A stretch of 64,000 nucleotides of DNA from the NCBI RefSeq assembly GCF_003026495.1, contig NZ_PYMA01000001.1, positions 310,001 to 374,000 on the forward strand. Direction: 5' to 3'. Numbering within the stretch: position 1 is the stretch's first letter; each line of letters opens with the position of its first letter. The position numbers and the translations under genes were made by a program. The notes beneath the pieces are model-generated. The model ran no database searches. It saw only the letters and a list, made by a program, of their open reading frames with translations, and was not told the origin of the DNA. This document shows positions 8,681 to 17,617 of this stretch, piece by piece. This DNA comes from Photobacterium sanctipauli (GTDB lineage Bacteria; Pseudomonadota; Gammaproteobacteria; Enterobacterales; Vibrionaceae).

Positions 8681-9409
8681 CTAAATAGTATTGCCAATCA
8701 CTGGCTTTTTAAGAAAAACAGAATAAAAGCTTAAAGATAATATAAAAGTAATAAATATATAAATAAAACTTGGTTCAGGTACAGAACTATACAAAGAGGT
8801 AAGTGTAATTCCACATTGAGTACAACCACCTGTAGGTGAAAGTACAAAAAAGCGTCCACCTGTGAAGCTAGCTAAAGAAAAGTCAGGTAAGTTGCTTACT
8901 TGATTTCCATCAATTATATCGGCACCATTAGCATTACTATCTCGTAAGTCTAACTGTAAAAAGTTAAACCCTCCAGCATTTGGTGGTGTATATGCTACAT
9001 CTCCTAAAGTAACTATATATAAGTCACCAAAAGTAGAGTTATTTCCTATAGTTAAGTTACCAAAAGTAGAACTTGAAAAGCTTGAGTGGGAAAACGTTCC
9101 AATCAATGAAGAAAATATTGTAAAGTCCCACTTTGTACCGATTAATGTATCATCAATAATCCTACCTACATTATCAATAGCTGGATCTGGCCCATTGTAA
9201 GTCATCAATGAAGAATTAGATTCAAAAGTATATGAACCACTGATTCTATCACCTGCATTGAATAAGTCATTTGATTGCCCACTATTAAAAAAGCCCTCAA
9301 ATGAATACGTAATTAATTCTGCATTTACACTTGGAATGAAAAATAAGATTTTCGACATAAAAAGAAGAAAATAAAATTTCATGGTCATTTTTTTAAACTT
9401 GAACAACAT
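8681..9409 (-). CDS. PEP-CTERM-like exported protein of unknown function
   Basis: This 242-residue protein has an N-terminal signal peptide (about 30 residues ending PSVNA) and a Ser/Thr/Asn/Gly-rich body with an FEGFFNSG...GDRISGSYTFES opening, as in many beta-rich surface proteins. It ends with VPEPSFIYIF, a hydrophobic span and FLKK, which matches the PEP-CTERM sorting signal (VPEP, transmembrane segment, basic tail). The longer frame reaches 9469, but AAGGA 7 bp before the ATG at 9409 decides the start. The gene is clearly AT-richer than its neighbours and may be acquired. No exosortase gene is in the window. Function unknown; surface or polysaccharide association is the family expectation. 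Confidence 0.75.
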   Translation of the reverse strand: MLFKFKKMTMKFYFLLFMSKILFFIPSVNAELITYSFEGFFNSGQSNDLFNAGDRISGSYTFESNSSLMTYNGPDPAIDNVGRIIDDTLIGTKWDFTIFSSLIGTFSHSSFSSSTFGNLTIGNNSTFGDLYIVTLGDVAYTPPNAGGFNFLQLDLRDSNANGADIIDGNQVSNLPDFSLASFTGGRFFVLSPTGGCTQCGITLTSLYSSVPEPSFIYIFITFILSLSFYSVFLKKPVIGNTI

Positions 9410-9677
9410 TGCATAATCCTTATACATCAAGAAAATCCATATAAAGCAATAATTGTTCCATATTAACAATTACAACCACTTAACCTCGCAAAGGCCAAAG
9501 ATTGTAAAATTTTTTGACACTATTACATCCTTTCTTAACTTAAGTTTTTATTCATCACACAATTCCCGTGCACAACTCGTGCTTTTCAGGCACACTCTGT
9601 CGCAGTATTTTTGATGCCCGCTCATCGCTATTTGAGCTTGTGGGCCTGCATTCGCGACAGAGGTTTTGATTAGAACG

Positions 9678-10589
9678 ATGACCAAAGAACTGAACCCATC
9701 CTTGCCCAGCGGTAACAACCTAATGCCAGCTGGTCTAAAGTTCATGCTACTTTCGGCTCTCGGCTTTGCCTTAATGGCAGCTTGCGTGAAGCTGGTCAGT
9801 GCTTCCGGTATGCCTATTTTCCAAATCGTGGCAGCAAGGGCGCTGGTCTCGCTATTGATCAGTTACGCTGATATTAAACGTAAGAAAATCCCGGTATGGG
9901 GCAACAACAAACCACTACTAATAGCTCGCGGTACCGTCGGCACTATCGGTCTCATTTGTGTTTACTACGCTATTGCCAACTTACCTTTGGCCGAGGCAAC
10001 CATCTTGCAATACCTGCATCCGGTTTTCACTGCGGTACTTGCTCTGCTATTTCTTAAGGAGCGCATTCATCTATCGACCATAGCCTGTATCGTGCTAAGC
10101 ATTATTGGCCTAGTGATCACGGTGAAACCAAACATGATCACCAGCACTGCGGTTGATCTTCCTACACTGAGCGTTGGCGTTGCGATCCTTGGTGCTTTCT
10201 TTAGTGCCGTTGCCTATACCATCGTCAAACGTCTAAGCCGCAGTGAAGACAGTTCAGTCATTGTATTCTACTTCCCGTTTATCGCCCTACCGCTGTCGCT
10301 TATTTTGCTGGGTGATAACTTCCAAATGCCAACGCTGTTCGAAGGCGTATTGCTCATTTTAGTGGGTATCTTCACCCAAATTGGGCAGGTATGCCTTACT
10401 AAAGCGATGCAAACAGAAGCAGCAAGCAAGGCTACGGCATACTCCTACATTCAGGTGGTATTCTCGATTATCTTGGGTGCTGTGTTGTTCAGCGAACTAC
10501 CATCAGTGTGGACCCTGATCGGTGGTGGATTGATTATCGCGGGTACGCTCATCAATATTTTTGGTAGCAAAAGAGGCCTTGCTAAGTAA
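9678..10589 (+). CDS. EamA/DMT family transporter
   Basis: This inner-membrane protein of 303 residues has about ten transmembrane segments arranged as two EamA repeats (first FMLLSALGFALMAACVKLV, second LSVGVAILGAFFSAVAYTIVKRL), typical of drug/metabolite exporters. ILQYLHPVFTAVLALLFLKE in the first half is a signature-like stretch. A TTG at 9666 is in frame, but its AGAGG is only 2 bp away, so the ATG at 9678 is preferred with some doubt. A terminator follows directly. Substrate unknown; amino-acid or metabolite efflux is usual for the family. Confidence 0.88.
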   Translation: MTKELNPSLPSGNNLMPAGLKFMLLSALGFALMAACVKLVSASGMPIFQIVAARALVSLLISYADIKRKKIPVWGNNKPLLIARGTVGTIGLICVYYAIANLPLAEATILQYLHPVFTAVLALLFLKERIHLSTIACIVLSIIGLVITVKPNMITSTAVDLPTLSVGVAILGAFFSAVAYTIVKRLSRSEDSSVIVFYFPFIALPLSLILLGDNFQMPTLFEGVLLILVGIFTQIGQVCLTKAMQTEAASKATAYSYIQVVFSIILGAVLFSELPSVWTLIGGGLIIAGTLINIFGSKRGLAK

Positions 10590-10606
10590 AAATCATAGTG
10601 CCCAAT

Positions 10607-10642
10607 GTGAATAGGCAAGTACATTGCCTATTCACTCATTTT
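10607..10642 (+). terminator. Terminator after the EamA transporter gene
   Basis: A 12-bp perfect stem GTGAATAGGCAA / TTGCCTATTCAC with a five-base loop is followed by TCATTTT. Confidence 0.8.
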
Positions 10643-10714
10643 AGTTTAACCGAAGCTCAAACTAAGTAAGTTAGTCTATATTTATGATTACTATACTTAT
10701 TTTGAGACTGTACA

Positions 10715-11341
10715 ATGAAAATTGTTATCACATTGATTGCCTTGTTTAGTTTAAGCTTCTATTTTTTAACCAATGATATTAATAAACAAACAGTGCAATA
10801 TTTGATTGATGATTTAATAAATACTAATAATAACGTGAATTTGCTCATTGGTAGCTCATCGATTAAAAAAATTAAAAACACCGACTCTCTATCATGTGTT
10901 AAATGGCTAAACAGGGGAATGGGTAATTCAACGATAACAAACCTAACAAATTATTTAAGCCTTTCTCCTGCTTTAACTAAAACAAATCATGTAATTATAT
11001 ATGCTGGTGAGAATGATATTGCCTTTGGGAATTCCGTCGATACGACATTGGAAAGGATGAAGAGTTTAACTCAACAACTCATTCAATCAAATAGTCATGA
11101 TATCAGTATAATCAAGATTAAGCTGTCCCCTGCAAGAGAAAGATTCCATGATGATTTTACTGAATTTAATCAACAGCTTGAAGCTACGTTCTCCAATATA
11201 AATAATGTTCGAGTTTTAGAAAATAATTTGGATAAATTTACGGCTACATCCTACACTAGTGATGGTATACATTTAACAGATAAAGGTTATGATTTATTTA
11301 CTCAGGGAGTGAGTGACATATGCCAGGACATAGCAATATAG
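10715..11341 (+). CDS. SGNH/GDSL hydrolase, membrane-anchored
   Basis: This 208-residue protein has one N-terminal hydrophobic segment (residues 3-18) that would place the rest in the periplasm. The SGNH blocks are in order: GSSSI (nucleophile Ser48), GMGNS (block II), GENDI (block III, Asn100) and DGIHLT (Asp183, His186). It overlaps the next gene, an acyltransferase-3, by 22 bp. In OafA-like proteins an SGNH domain is fused to the C-terminus of such an acyltransferase, so these two genes look like a split form that acetylates a surface glycan. The pair is strongly AT-rich, suggesting horizontal acquisition. Confidence 0.85.
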   Translation: MKIVITLIALFSLSFYFLTNDINKQTVQYLIDDLINTNNNVNLLIGSSSIKKIKNTDSLSCVKWLNRGMGNSTITNLTNYLSLSPALTKTNHVIIYAGENDIAFGNSVDTTLERMKSLTQQLIQSNSHDISIIKIKLSPARERFHDDFTEFNQQLEATFSNINNVRVLENNLDKFTATSYTSDGIHLTDKGYDLFTQGVSDICQDIAI

Positions 11342-12411
11342 AACGTTTCCATTACCTGGATGCGATGAGAGCCATCCTCATGATGCTAGGTGTTGTCATT
11401 CATTCAGCCAACGTATATTCCCCAATTCAAGGATGGTTGATTTATAATCCAGAAACACTTTACCTTGCAGGTTTATCCGCAGATATAATTACTTCTTTTC
11501 GAATGCCCGCATTTTTTGTTGTTGCTGGTTTCTTTTGCTATTTAACGCTGACTAAATACAGCGCCACAAAATTTTTAAAATTCAGACTAAAAAGAATAAT
11601 AATACCCTTTATTGCAACTGCAATTATCCTTAACTCCGTCCAAGCATTCATTTTATTTAAAACAGGTTGGCTTGATACAAACATAAAAAATTATGTATTA
11701 AATGGAGAATACATATCACACCTATGGTTTCTCGTTAATCTGACGTCATATTTTATTTTTTCAGCCTTCTTCTACAGCATTAGACACATTTTCCCTGCCC
11801 GAAAATCAATTAACATTACAATTAGTCCAGTTTTAATTTTCTTTACATTGCCATTTTTACACATTATTATTTTATCATTAAATAAAACAGGCATACCCAT
11901 TTATGATGACATAATGGGGTTAACTTCAATATACTCATTATTGAAATATCTTCCATTTTTTATTTTTGGTATCTACATCTGCTATAATAAGAAAATTATA
12001 GATGTAATTATAAAAACAAAAACACAAACATACTTATTCACTGTTACTGCCATAACAACTATTAATATTTTATTTATAAGAGAAGCTGACAGCCTCATAA
12101 ACAATATAACAAGTACTTATTTTGGTTATTTGCTGCAATGGGCGCTTGTCTTTTTATGCTTTAAACTGTTCTATATAGCATTTAATAAACAATCCAACAC
12201 TTTTTTATACTTATCAAATGCATCATATACTGTTTATCTTTTTCATCATATTATTGTAGTCATACTCGGTTTAATGTTTATTCAATACAATGTTCCACCT
12301 ATGATCGGCTTCCCCACCCTAATTTTATCGACTATTGCTATTACGTTATGGATACACAGCAACATTATATCTAAGAACAAGTATGCCTCTTTAGCATTTA
12401 ATGGTCGATAA
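11320..12411 (+). CDS. Acyltransferase-3 family membrane protein
   Basis: This 363-residue polytopic inner-membrane protein begins with the acyltransferase-3 motif: Arg17 and His28 form the conserved R-x10-H (MRAILMMLGVVIHSANVY). FRMPAFFVVAGFF and RLKRIIIPF follow, then about nine more membrane segments. Family members move acyl groups, usually acetyl, onto extracytoplasmic polysaccharides or other envelope molecules. GGAG lies 10 bp before the ATG inside the SGNH gene, so translation is probably coupled. No glycan biosynthesis gene is nearby, so the acceptor is unknown. Confidence 0.88.
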   Translation: MPGHSNIERFHYLDAMRAILMMLGVVIHSANVYSPIQGWLIYNPETLYLAGLSADIITSFRMPAFFVVAGFFCYLTLTKYSATKFLKFRLKRIIIPFIATAIILNSVQAFILFKTGWLDTNIKNYVLNGEYISHLWFLVNLTSYFIFSAFFYSIRHIFPARKSINITISPVLIFFTLPFLHIIILSLNKTGIPIYDDIMGLTSIYSLLKYLPFFIFGIYICYNKKIIDVIIKTKTQTYLFTVTAITTINILFIREADSLINNITSTYFGYLLQWALVFLCFKLFYIAFNKQSNTFLYLSNASYTVYLFHHIIVVILGLMFIQYNVPPMIGFPTLILSTIAITLWIHSNIISKNKYASLAFNGR

Positions 12412-12422
12412 GGTGCTATTAA

Positions 12423-12452
12423 AAAAGCTTTGGGCTTGCACCCAAAGCTTTT
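12423..12452. terminator. Bidirectional terminator between acyltransferase and Lon-like genes
   Basis: A 12-bp perfect stem AAAAGCTTTGGG / CCCAAAGCTTTT with a six-base loop lies between convergent genes and has A/T runs at both outer ends. Confidence 0.85.
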
Positions 12453-12487
12453 GTTCATAAGGTTAACTAGCACTGTAATTCTCTTGG

Positions 12488-14860
12488 CTACCGGCGCAGC
12501 GCGTTCAGCTTCACTTGTGCTTTACCAAATACTGATTCGGTTGGGTAGATACCATCAGGGCTGACTTCACCAGCAGTGATACCGGTCAGAATTTCAATCG
12601 CCTCAGTCACATGGCCAATTGCCCAAATGTGGAATTCGCCTTTCTCTACTGCATCCACAATGTCTTTACGAAGCATCAGGTTATGAACGTTCGATTTCGG
12701 AATAATCACACCTTGTGTTGGCTGACGTCCCTTGATACTACAAACATCAAAGAAGCCCTCGATTTTCTGGTTTACCCCGCCGATAGGCTGAGCTTCACCA
12801 AACTGGTTCATCGAACCTGTGATGGCCACATCCTGACGCAATGGCAAATGTGAAAAGGCAGAGACAATGGCGCATAGTTCAGCCATTGAGGCACTGTCGC
12901 CATCAACGCCACCGTAAGACTGCTCGAAAGTCAGGTGGGTCGTTAACGGGATACGGCTCGTTTTACCAAAAATAGACGCCAAGTATGCCGATAAGATCAT
13001 CACCCCTTTCGAGTGGATACGGCCACCCAGCTTCACATTGCGCTCGATATCAAACACCTCGCCCTCACCAAAGGCGGTTGTTGCGGTAATTCGGTTAGGG
13101 GCGCCGAACTGGTAATCCGACGTCGAAATAACCGATAGACCATTGATCTGCCCAGCCACCACGCCTTCGGTATCGATAAGGGTGGTGCCGTTGGTGAAGG
13201 TTTGCATGACATGATCTTTTAAGCGGCTCACGCGTTTCTCTTGGCTTTGCAGCGCTTGTTCAACGTGGTTAGCACGGATCATGGTTGCATTTGAAGACTT
13301 CGCCACATAGTTAGTTTCACGCAGCAAGTTGGCAATATCTGCCGAATGAAGCGATAACTTATTCTGATCATCCGCCTGTCGAGAGCTGTATTCAATAATT
13401 CGTGCTATCGCCTTGCGGTCGCAGTGCAACATGCCGTTATCGTTAACAATGCTGGAAATAAACTGCGCATACTGAGCCTCAGACTCATCGCTGCGGTTCA
13501 TTTCATCTTCGAAATCAGCGGTAACACGGAATAACTCGCTGAATTCCGGGTCGTAGTGCTGCAACAGCTGATAGGTTTGGTAATCACCAAACAAGATGAT
13601 TTTTACATTAAGCGGAATATCTTCCGGATCGAGCGAGATGGTGCCCGACAAGGTCACTTCTTTTTCCAGCGAGCTAACGTTCAGCTTACGGGCCCGTAAA
13701 GCACGCTTGAGGCCATCCCAAACATAAGGGCGTTCAAGCACCTTCACCGCATCCATCAGCAGCACACCACCATTGGCACGGTGCAAACTCCCCGGACGAA
13801 TCAAAGAAAAATCGGTAAATACCGTGCCCTTATAGGTCGCGTTTTCGACATAACCAAAAATAGAGTGATAGTTTGGACTTTCTTCCACCACAATAGGAAA
13901 TTTATGATCCGGTTGGCTGACCAACACATTCACTTGATAGCGACGGGGCATCTTCTTATCCAGTGCAGCGTAAGCCAGTGCCACCTGCTCTTCACTCTCT
14001 TCAAGGAAGATATCGAGGTTATCAAGAATATCTTCCTGCATGGCTTTCAGGTAAGCCACCACTTCTTGTAGGCCTTTGTAATCGGCTTTCAGGCTCTTGA
14101 TAAAGTGAGCCACGACATCAAGGGCCACTTCTTCATTTAGCTTCTGGATTTTATCGGAGAATTCTTCTTCCAGCTCGGTCAGCTGGCGGACGATACCCCG
14201 CAGCTTACGCTCAAGATCGTTAATGGTATCTTCAAACCCTTGCTGCTCTTCCTCGGAAAGCTCGGCGAAAGTCTGCTCAGTGTGTGGCTCTTCGCCATTT
14301 AGTGCCACCAGCTGATACTCACCGGTTGTGGTGACCGATAGGCTGACACTGTGCTCTTTGGCTTCGGTGGTTAAGGTAATGAGCGCGCTTTCTTGCTTCT
14401 GGGTGAGCTGGTTTTTCAGCTTTTCTGAGCGGCTGTAGTACATCTCATTATCGAAGGCCAACGGCAAGGCTTTTACCAAACGTGTCATTAGCTTTTCGAT
14501 ATCTTTTTTAAACTTTTGCCCACTGCCTGCAGGCAGCTTCAGGACTTTCGGGCTACGTGTTTCTTCAAAATTGGCTACATAACACCAGTCATATAGCATA
14601 TGCCCACTACCGTTAGGATCGTGGCGATTGAGGTAGCGCAACACCATGGTGCGTTTACCCAAACCATTACGGCCAATCGCGTAGATGTTATAACCCTTCT
14701 CCTTGATGGACATGGCGAACTCGACCGCCTTTTGGGCACGTTCTTGCCCGACAATCTCATCAAGCGGGGTGAGGTTTTTCGTCGACTTACAATCTTCAGG
14801 CAAGCCATTTAGTTCTGAGGCGCGGTACAGTTTGTCACTGCTAAGCGATTGAATAGTCAT
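12488..14860 (-). CDS. Lon-like ATP-dependent protease (LonB/YcbZ type)
   Basis: This 790-residue cytoplasmic AAA+ protease has an N-terminal P-loop-like segment AIGRNGLGKRT (residues 61-71), a long helical coiled-coil insertion rich in Glu/Lys (about 150-290), the rest of the ATPase core, and a C-terminal S16 protease domain. The catalytic dyad is Ser656 (DGDSASMAEL) and Lys699 (GGVNQKIEGF), 43 residues apart as in E. coli Lon. It is longer than E. coli YcbZ (about 586) and resembles the Lon-like proteins common in Vibrionaceae. GGGAG lies just before the ATG. It appears monocistronic with its own promoter. Confidence 0.93.
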   Translation of the reverse strand: MTIQSLSSDKLYRASELNGLPEDCKSTKNLTPLDEIVGQERAQKAVEFAMSIKEKGYNIYAIGRNGLGKRTMVLRYLNRHDPNGSGHMLYDWCYVANFEETRSPKVLKLPAGSGQKFKKDIEKLMTRLVKALPLAFDNEMYYSRSEKLKNQLTQKQESALITLTTEAKEHSVSLSVTTTGEYQLVALNGEEPHTEQTFAELSEEEQQGFEDTINDLERKLRGIVRQLTELEEEFSDKIQKLNEEVALDVVAHFIKSLKADYKGLQEVVAYLKAMQEDILDNLDIFLEESEEQVALAYAALDKKMPRRYQVNVLVSQPDHKFPIVVEESPNYHSIFGYVENATYKGTVFTDFSLIRPGSLHRANGGVLLMDAVKVLERPYVWDGLKRALRARKLNVSSLEKEVTLSGTISLDPEDIPLNVKIILFGDYQTYQLLQHYDPEFSELFRVTADFEDEMNRSDESEAQYAQFISSIVNDNGMLHCDRKAIARIIEYSSRQADDQNKLSLHSADIANLLRETNYVAKSSNATMIRANHVEQALQSQEKRVSRLKDHVMQTFTNGTTLIDTEGVVAGQINGLSVISTSDYQFGAPNRITATTAFGEGEVFDIERNVKLGGRIHSKGVMILSAYLASIFGKTSRIPLTTHLTFEQSYGGVDGDSASMAELCAIVSAFSHLPLRQDVAITGSMNQFGEAQPIGGVNQKIEGFFDVCSIKGRQPTQGVIIPKSNVHNLMLRKDIVDAVEKGEFHIWAIGHVTEAIEILTGITAGEVSPDGIYPTESVFGKAQVKLNALRR

Positions 14861-15105
14861 ATGGCTCCCTCCATAAACAACCAGTTACATCCAGTGTAGA
14901 CAGTAAAGCATTATGTTTTAGTGACTTAGCTACCGTTTAGACTCGAATTGCCATTATTTGTGTTCTTTTGCTGATTTTGTGAACAAAAACCATACACAAA
15001 TAAGTGTTATTTTTCTCATGATTTGTGTCTGTTGCACTTCACTACCCCAATGACGGCCACTCTGCTAATATACCGCGCCTTGTATCTGGTCAGCGGAAAG
15101 TATCA

Positions 15106-15621
15106 ATGAAAAATAGTCGAATCAGTATTGGATTAAGCAACCCTAAAAGCCCAACAAATGTTGGCGCTGTCATGCGTGCTGCGGGTTGCTATCGCGTCGA
15201 CTCTGTCAGGTATACGGGGAGTCGCTATGGTTACGCAGCCAAGTTTCACACCGACACCCAAAGCATTACAGATAAGATCCCGCTGACAAACGTACAGTCG
15301 CTGCTTGATGATCTCCCTGCCGAAACCAAAATTGTTTGTGTTGAACTGGCAGAAGGTGCAACGCCATTGCCTGCATTCAAACACCCGGAAAATGCCTTAT
15401 ACGTATTCGGCCCGGAAGACGGCACGATTGCCCAAGAAGTTGTCGACCAAGCCGACGCGGTTGTTTATGTCCCGACTGTCGGGTGCATGAACCTTGCTGC
15501 AACTGTTAATGTGCTGCTTTATGACCGCTTGGCAAAAGCCGATGATGTGATCATGGGTGATGAGTTAATCCGACAAAGTCGAGATAACCGCAACAACTTA
15601 GTAGTGAAAACAGCGGATTGA
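15106..15621 (+). CDS. SpoU/TrmH family RNA 2'-O-methyltransferase
   Basis: This 171-residue SAM-dependent methyltransferase has the SPOUT knot motifs: NPKSPTNVGAVMRAAGCY (motif 1), FGPEDGTI (motif 2) and GCMNLAATVNVLLYDRL (motif 3, SAM-binding knot). It lacks any N-terminal RNA-binding extension, like TrmL-type enzymes. An in-frame start at 15025 exists but would add unrelated residues; the ATG at 15106 has GCGGAAAG before it and begins MKNSRISIGLSNPK, so it is chosen. It probably methylates a ribose of tRNA or rRNA; the target nucleotide cannot be told from sequence. Confidence 0.88.
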   Translation: MKNSRISIGLSNPKSPTNVGAVMRAAGCYRVDSVRYTGSRYGYAAKFHTDTQSITDKIPLTNVQSLLDDLPAETKIVCVELAEGATPLPAFKHPENALYVFGPEDGTIAQEVVDQADAVVYVPTVGCMNLAATVNVLLYDRLAKADDVIMGDELIRQSRDNRNNLVVKTAD

Positions 15622-15633
15622 CAGGTTTAGCAC

Positions 15634-16356
15634 TTATTGGCTAAACCCTGCCAAAATCTCACGTACAGCCGCTGCATTATTTTCGTAAGCCGCAATGGCT
15701 TGGAGCACCGTTAAGCACGCTTCAGATAAACGTGATTGGTTGTTTTCTATCACGTCGTTATATATCGAATGGGGGAAGTCTTCGGCGATCCCCTTAGGTT
15801 CCATGTAGCTAACCACCTGATCTTGGTAATCACGATGGTACTTCAAGCATGGCCAACTGATGGCCTCAACAGCCGCTTTAGCAATCCCCCGTTGCCATTC
15901 TTCGCGAACTTCTTCTGGTGATTGTTCTATATGGATTTCATCGTGGCTCTCAGTATCTAGCCACCCGCGAACAGAAGCGAGGTAATGTTGATGGTCATAA
16001 TCTTGAACCAGCTCGATGGCAGAAGATGACGAATATGAAAAGCACACACTCAATATATACAGCTCAGACAGCGGCATGTTATCGAGCGCGGCCATCGCCT
16101 GAGTATAGGCTTTCTCATGAAGCCCCTTCTCTACTGCTTCCCGTTGTCTTTCTTCCTGTTGGCGCTTTTCCTTCAAACACTGAACTCGGGTCTTTCCCCC
16201 CTCTATCAGTTGCTGCGCTTGTTGCAGCAACTCGACTTCGGCTGGCGAGTACAGCTCGACCAGATCCCCCAAAATCACATCTTTGATGATATTCGAAGCC
16301 GTTGTTGCCTTGGCTTGCTTGGCTTTAAGAACCCGACTATTGGCAAAATCCAGCAT
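15634..16356 (-). CDS. Conserved-looking protein of unknown function with a charged helical segment
   Basis: This 240-residue soluble protein is not recognised. It has no signal peptide or membrane span. Residues about 40-85 are Glu/Gln/Lys/Arg-rich (KEKRQQEERQREAVEKGL) and probably form a coiled coil; the rest is mixed with several Trp and Tyr. A strong GAGGGGG site precedes the ATG. It faces the SpoU methyltransferase tail to tail with only 12 bp between stops, so nothing about function follows from that. GC and codon use look like the neighbouring core genes, favouring a real gene. Confidence 0.75.
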   Translation of the reverse strand: MLDFANSRVLKAKQAKATTASNIIKDVILGDLVELYSPAEVELLQQAQQLIEGGKTRVQCLKEKRQQEERQREAVEKGLHEKAYTQAMAALDNMPLSELYILSVCFSYSSSSAIELVQDYDHQHYLASVRGWLDTESHDEIHIEQSPEEVREEWQRGIAKAAVEAISWPCLKYHRDYQDQVVSYMEPKGIAEDFPHSIYNDVIENNQSRLSEACLTVLQAIAAYENNAAAVREILAGFSQ

Positions 16357-16515
16357 GGTATCCCCCTCAGAATCGAAACACAGGTGCTAAGCACCAAAAT
16401 AGTTAAAATGATTGGAAGGTTTAAGGAACTGTTGAAAAGATAGTGGGTGAAGAAGGTGGTTGAATACTATCAGTATAGCCAATACTTCAGTATTGTTAGT
16501 GACTTAGGTTGTATT

Positions 16516-16547
16516 TAGAAAAATGCCGCACCGTAAAGCGTGGCATT
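16516..16547 (-). terminator. Terminator downstream of the DeoR gene
   Basis: An imperfect stem (16522-16531 with 16538-16547) around AATGCC / GGCATT is followed on the minus strand by a T-rich run (TTTTTCT). Confidence 0.65.
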
Positions 16548-16564
16548 ATTTCCTTTTTTAGCTG

Positions 16565-17323
16565 CTAAACGGTTGCGACTTCAATGCCGCGTTCAGACAA
16601 GTCATCAATACAGCTTGCCGGGAAATCGCTATCGGTAATGACCTTATCAAAGCTATCAATATCTACCGCATGAAAGGTAGCAACCTTGCCATATTTAGAG
16701 GAATCGCTCACCAAATAGCACTGCTGTGCTGAAGTAATAATAGCCTTTTTCACCAAGACCTTATCTTCACTTGGTGTCGAGATCCCCCGCTGATTCCATG
16801 ATGATGTCGAAACAAAAGCCAAGTCGATATTCATTTCCCGAAGCAAATGCGCAGCCTTCTGGCCGACACAAGACTGGTTACTTTTATCAACCTTGCCACC
16901 GGTATGGTAAATATCGCATTCTGAATGGTTCATCAAATAGCAAGCAATCGCAAAATCATTGGTGATCACCAACAAATCATCACGATGATTCAGCTGATGG
17001 GCGATCTCCAGTGTTGTTGTACCTGCATCAAGGTATACCGTCATATTCGGCTTAATAAGTTGTGCCGCATACATACCGATTTCTGCTTTTTCATTACGAT
17101 GCTGGTTAATTTTCACATCATGTGACAGTTCGGTGTGAATCGTTTCTGTTAGCTGTACTCCACCCGATACCGACATGACTCGTCCGTCAGACTCTAGCTT
17201 GGCGATATCACGGCGAATAGTCATATGTGATACATCAAGTTGGTGGGTCAATTCACTAATGCTAATGACTTCCTGATTACCCAACAAAGTCAGGATCGTT
17301 CGTTGTCGTTCTGCCGGAATCAT
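16565..17323 (-). CDS. DeoR family transcriptional regulator of the tetronate operon
   Basis: This 252-residue regulator has a DeoR helix-turn-helix at the N-terminus (ISELTHQLDVSHMTIRRDIAKLESDGRV, split over residues about 22-50) and a C-terminal sugar-phosphate-binding DeoRC domain with DAGTTT, ITND and SDSSKYGK. The frame extends to 17356, but MIPAERQRTIL at 17323 is the usual DeoR start. It is divergent from the tetronate catabolic genes; the shared intergenic region holds several TTCACA/TGTGAA hexamers that could be its sites. It is probably a repressor relieved by a phosphorylated tetronate intermediate. Confidence 0.9.
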   Translation of the reverse strand: MIPAERQRTILTLLGNQEVISISELTHQLDVSHMTIRRDIAKLESDGRVMSVSGGVQLTETIHTELSHDVKINQHRNEKAEIGMYAAQLIKPNMTVYLDAGTTTLEIAHQLNHRDDLLVITNDFAIACYLMNHSECDIYHTGGKVDKSNQSCVGQKAAHLLREMNIDLAFVSTSSWNQRGISTPSEDKVLVKKAIITSAQQCYLVSDSSKYGKVATFHAVDIDSFDKVITDSDFPASCIDDLSERGIEVATV

Positions 17324-17380
17324 AATGGTTCTTCTATATCGAGTTATCTTGCACACATCTTAACACCACCAATCACCAAC

Positions 17381-17596
17381 TGTGAATATATGTGAGTATT
17401 TGATAAGGCAGAATTTGATTATTCTCCAATTTTTCAGCTTATTAGTCTGTGTCAGGGTGAGTTATTCACTTTAAACGGCAAGTTTCACATCAAAAATTCA
17501 CATTATTTATCACACCCCATGTTAAAAAGTGTGAAGTCACGCCTAGAACAATCGAAAAAAGCAGCATAGAATCACAAACAAGAACACAAATTCACA
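17381..17596. promoter_or_regulatory. Divergent promoter region with repeated TTCACA/TGTGAA hexamers
   Basis: TGTGAA or its complement TTCACA occurs at 17381-17386, 17484-17489, 17497-17502, 17530-17535 and 17591-17596. The middle two are spaced 13 bp as direct repeats. DeoR proteins often bind repeated short half-sites, so these are candidate operators; some could instead be CRP half-sites. Confidence 0.5.
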
Positions 17597-17617
17597 AAAG
17601 TTAACATGGAGAGGCAA

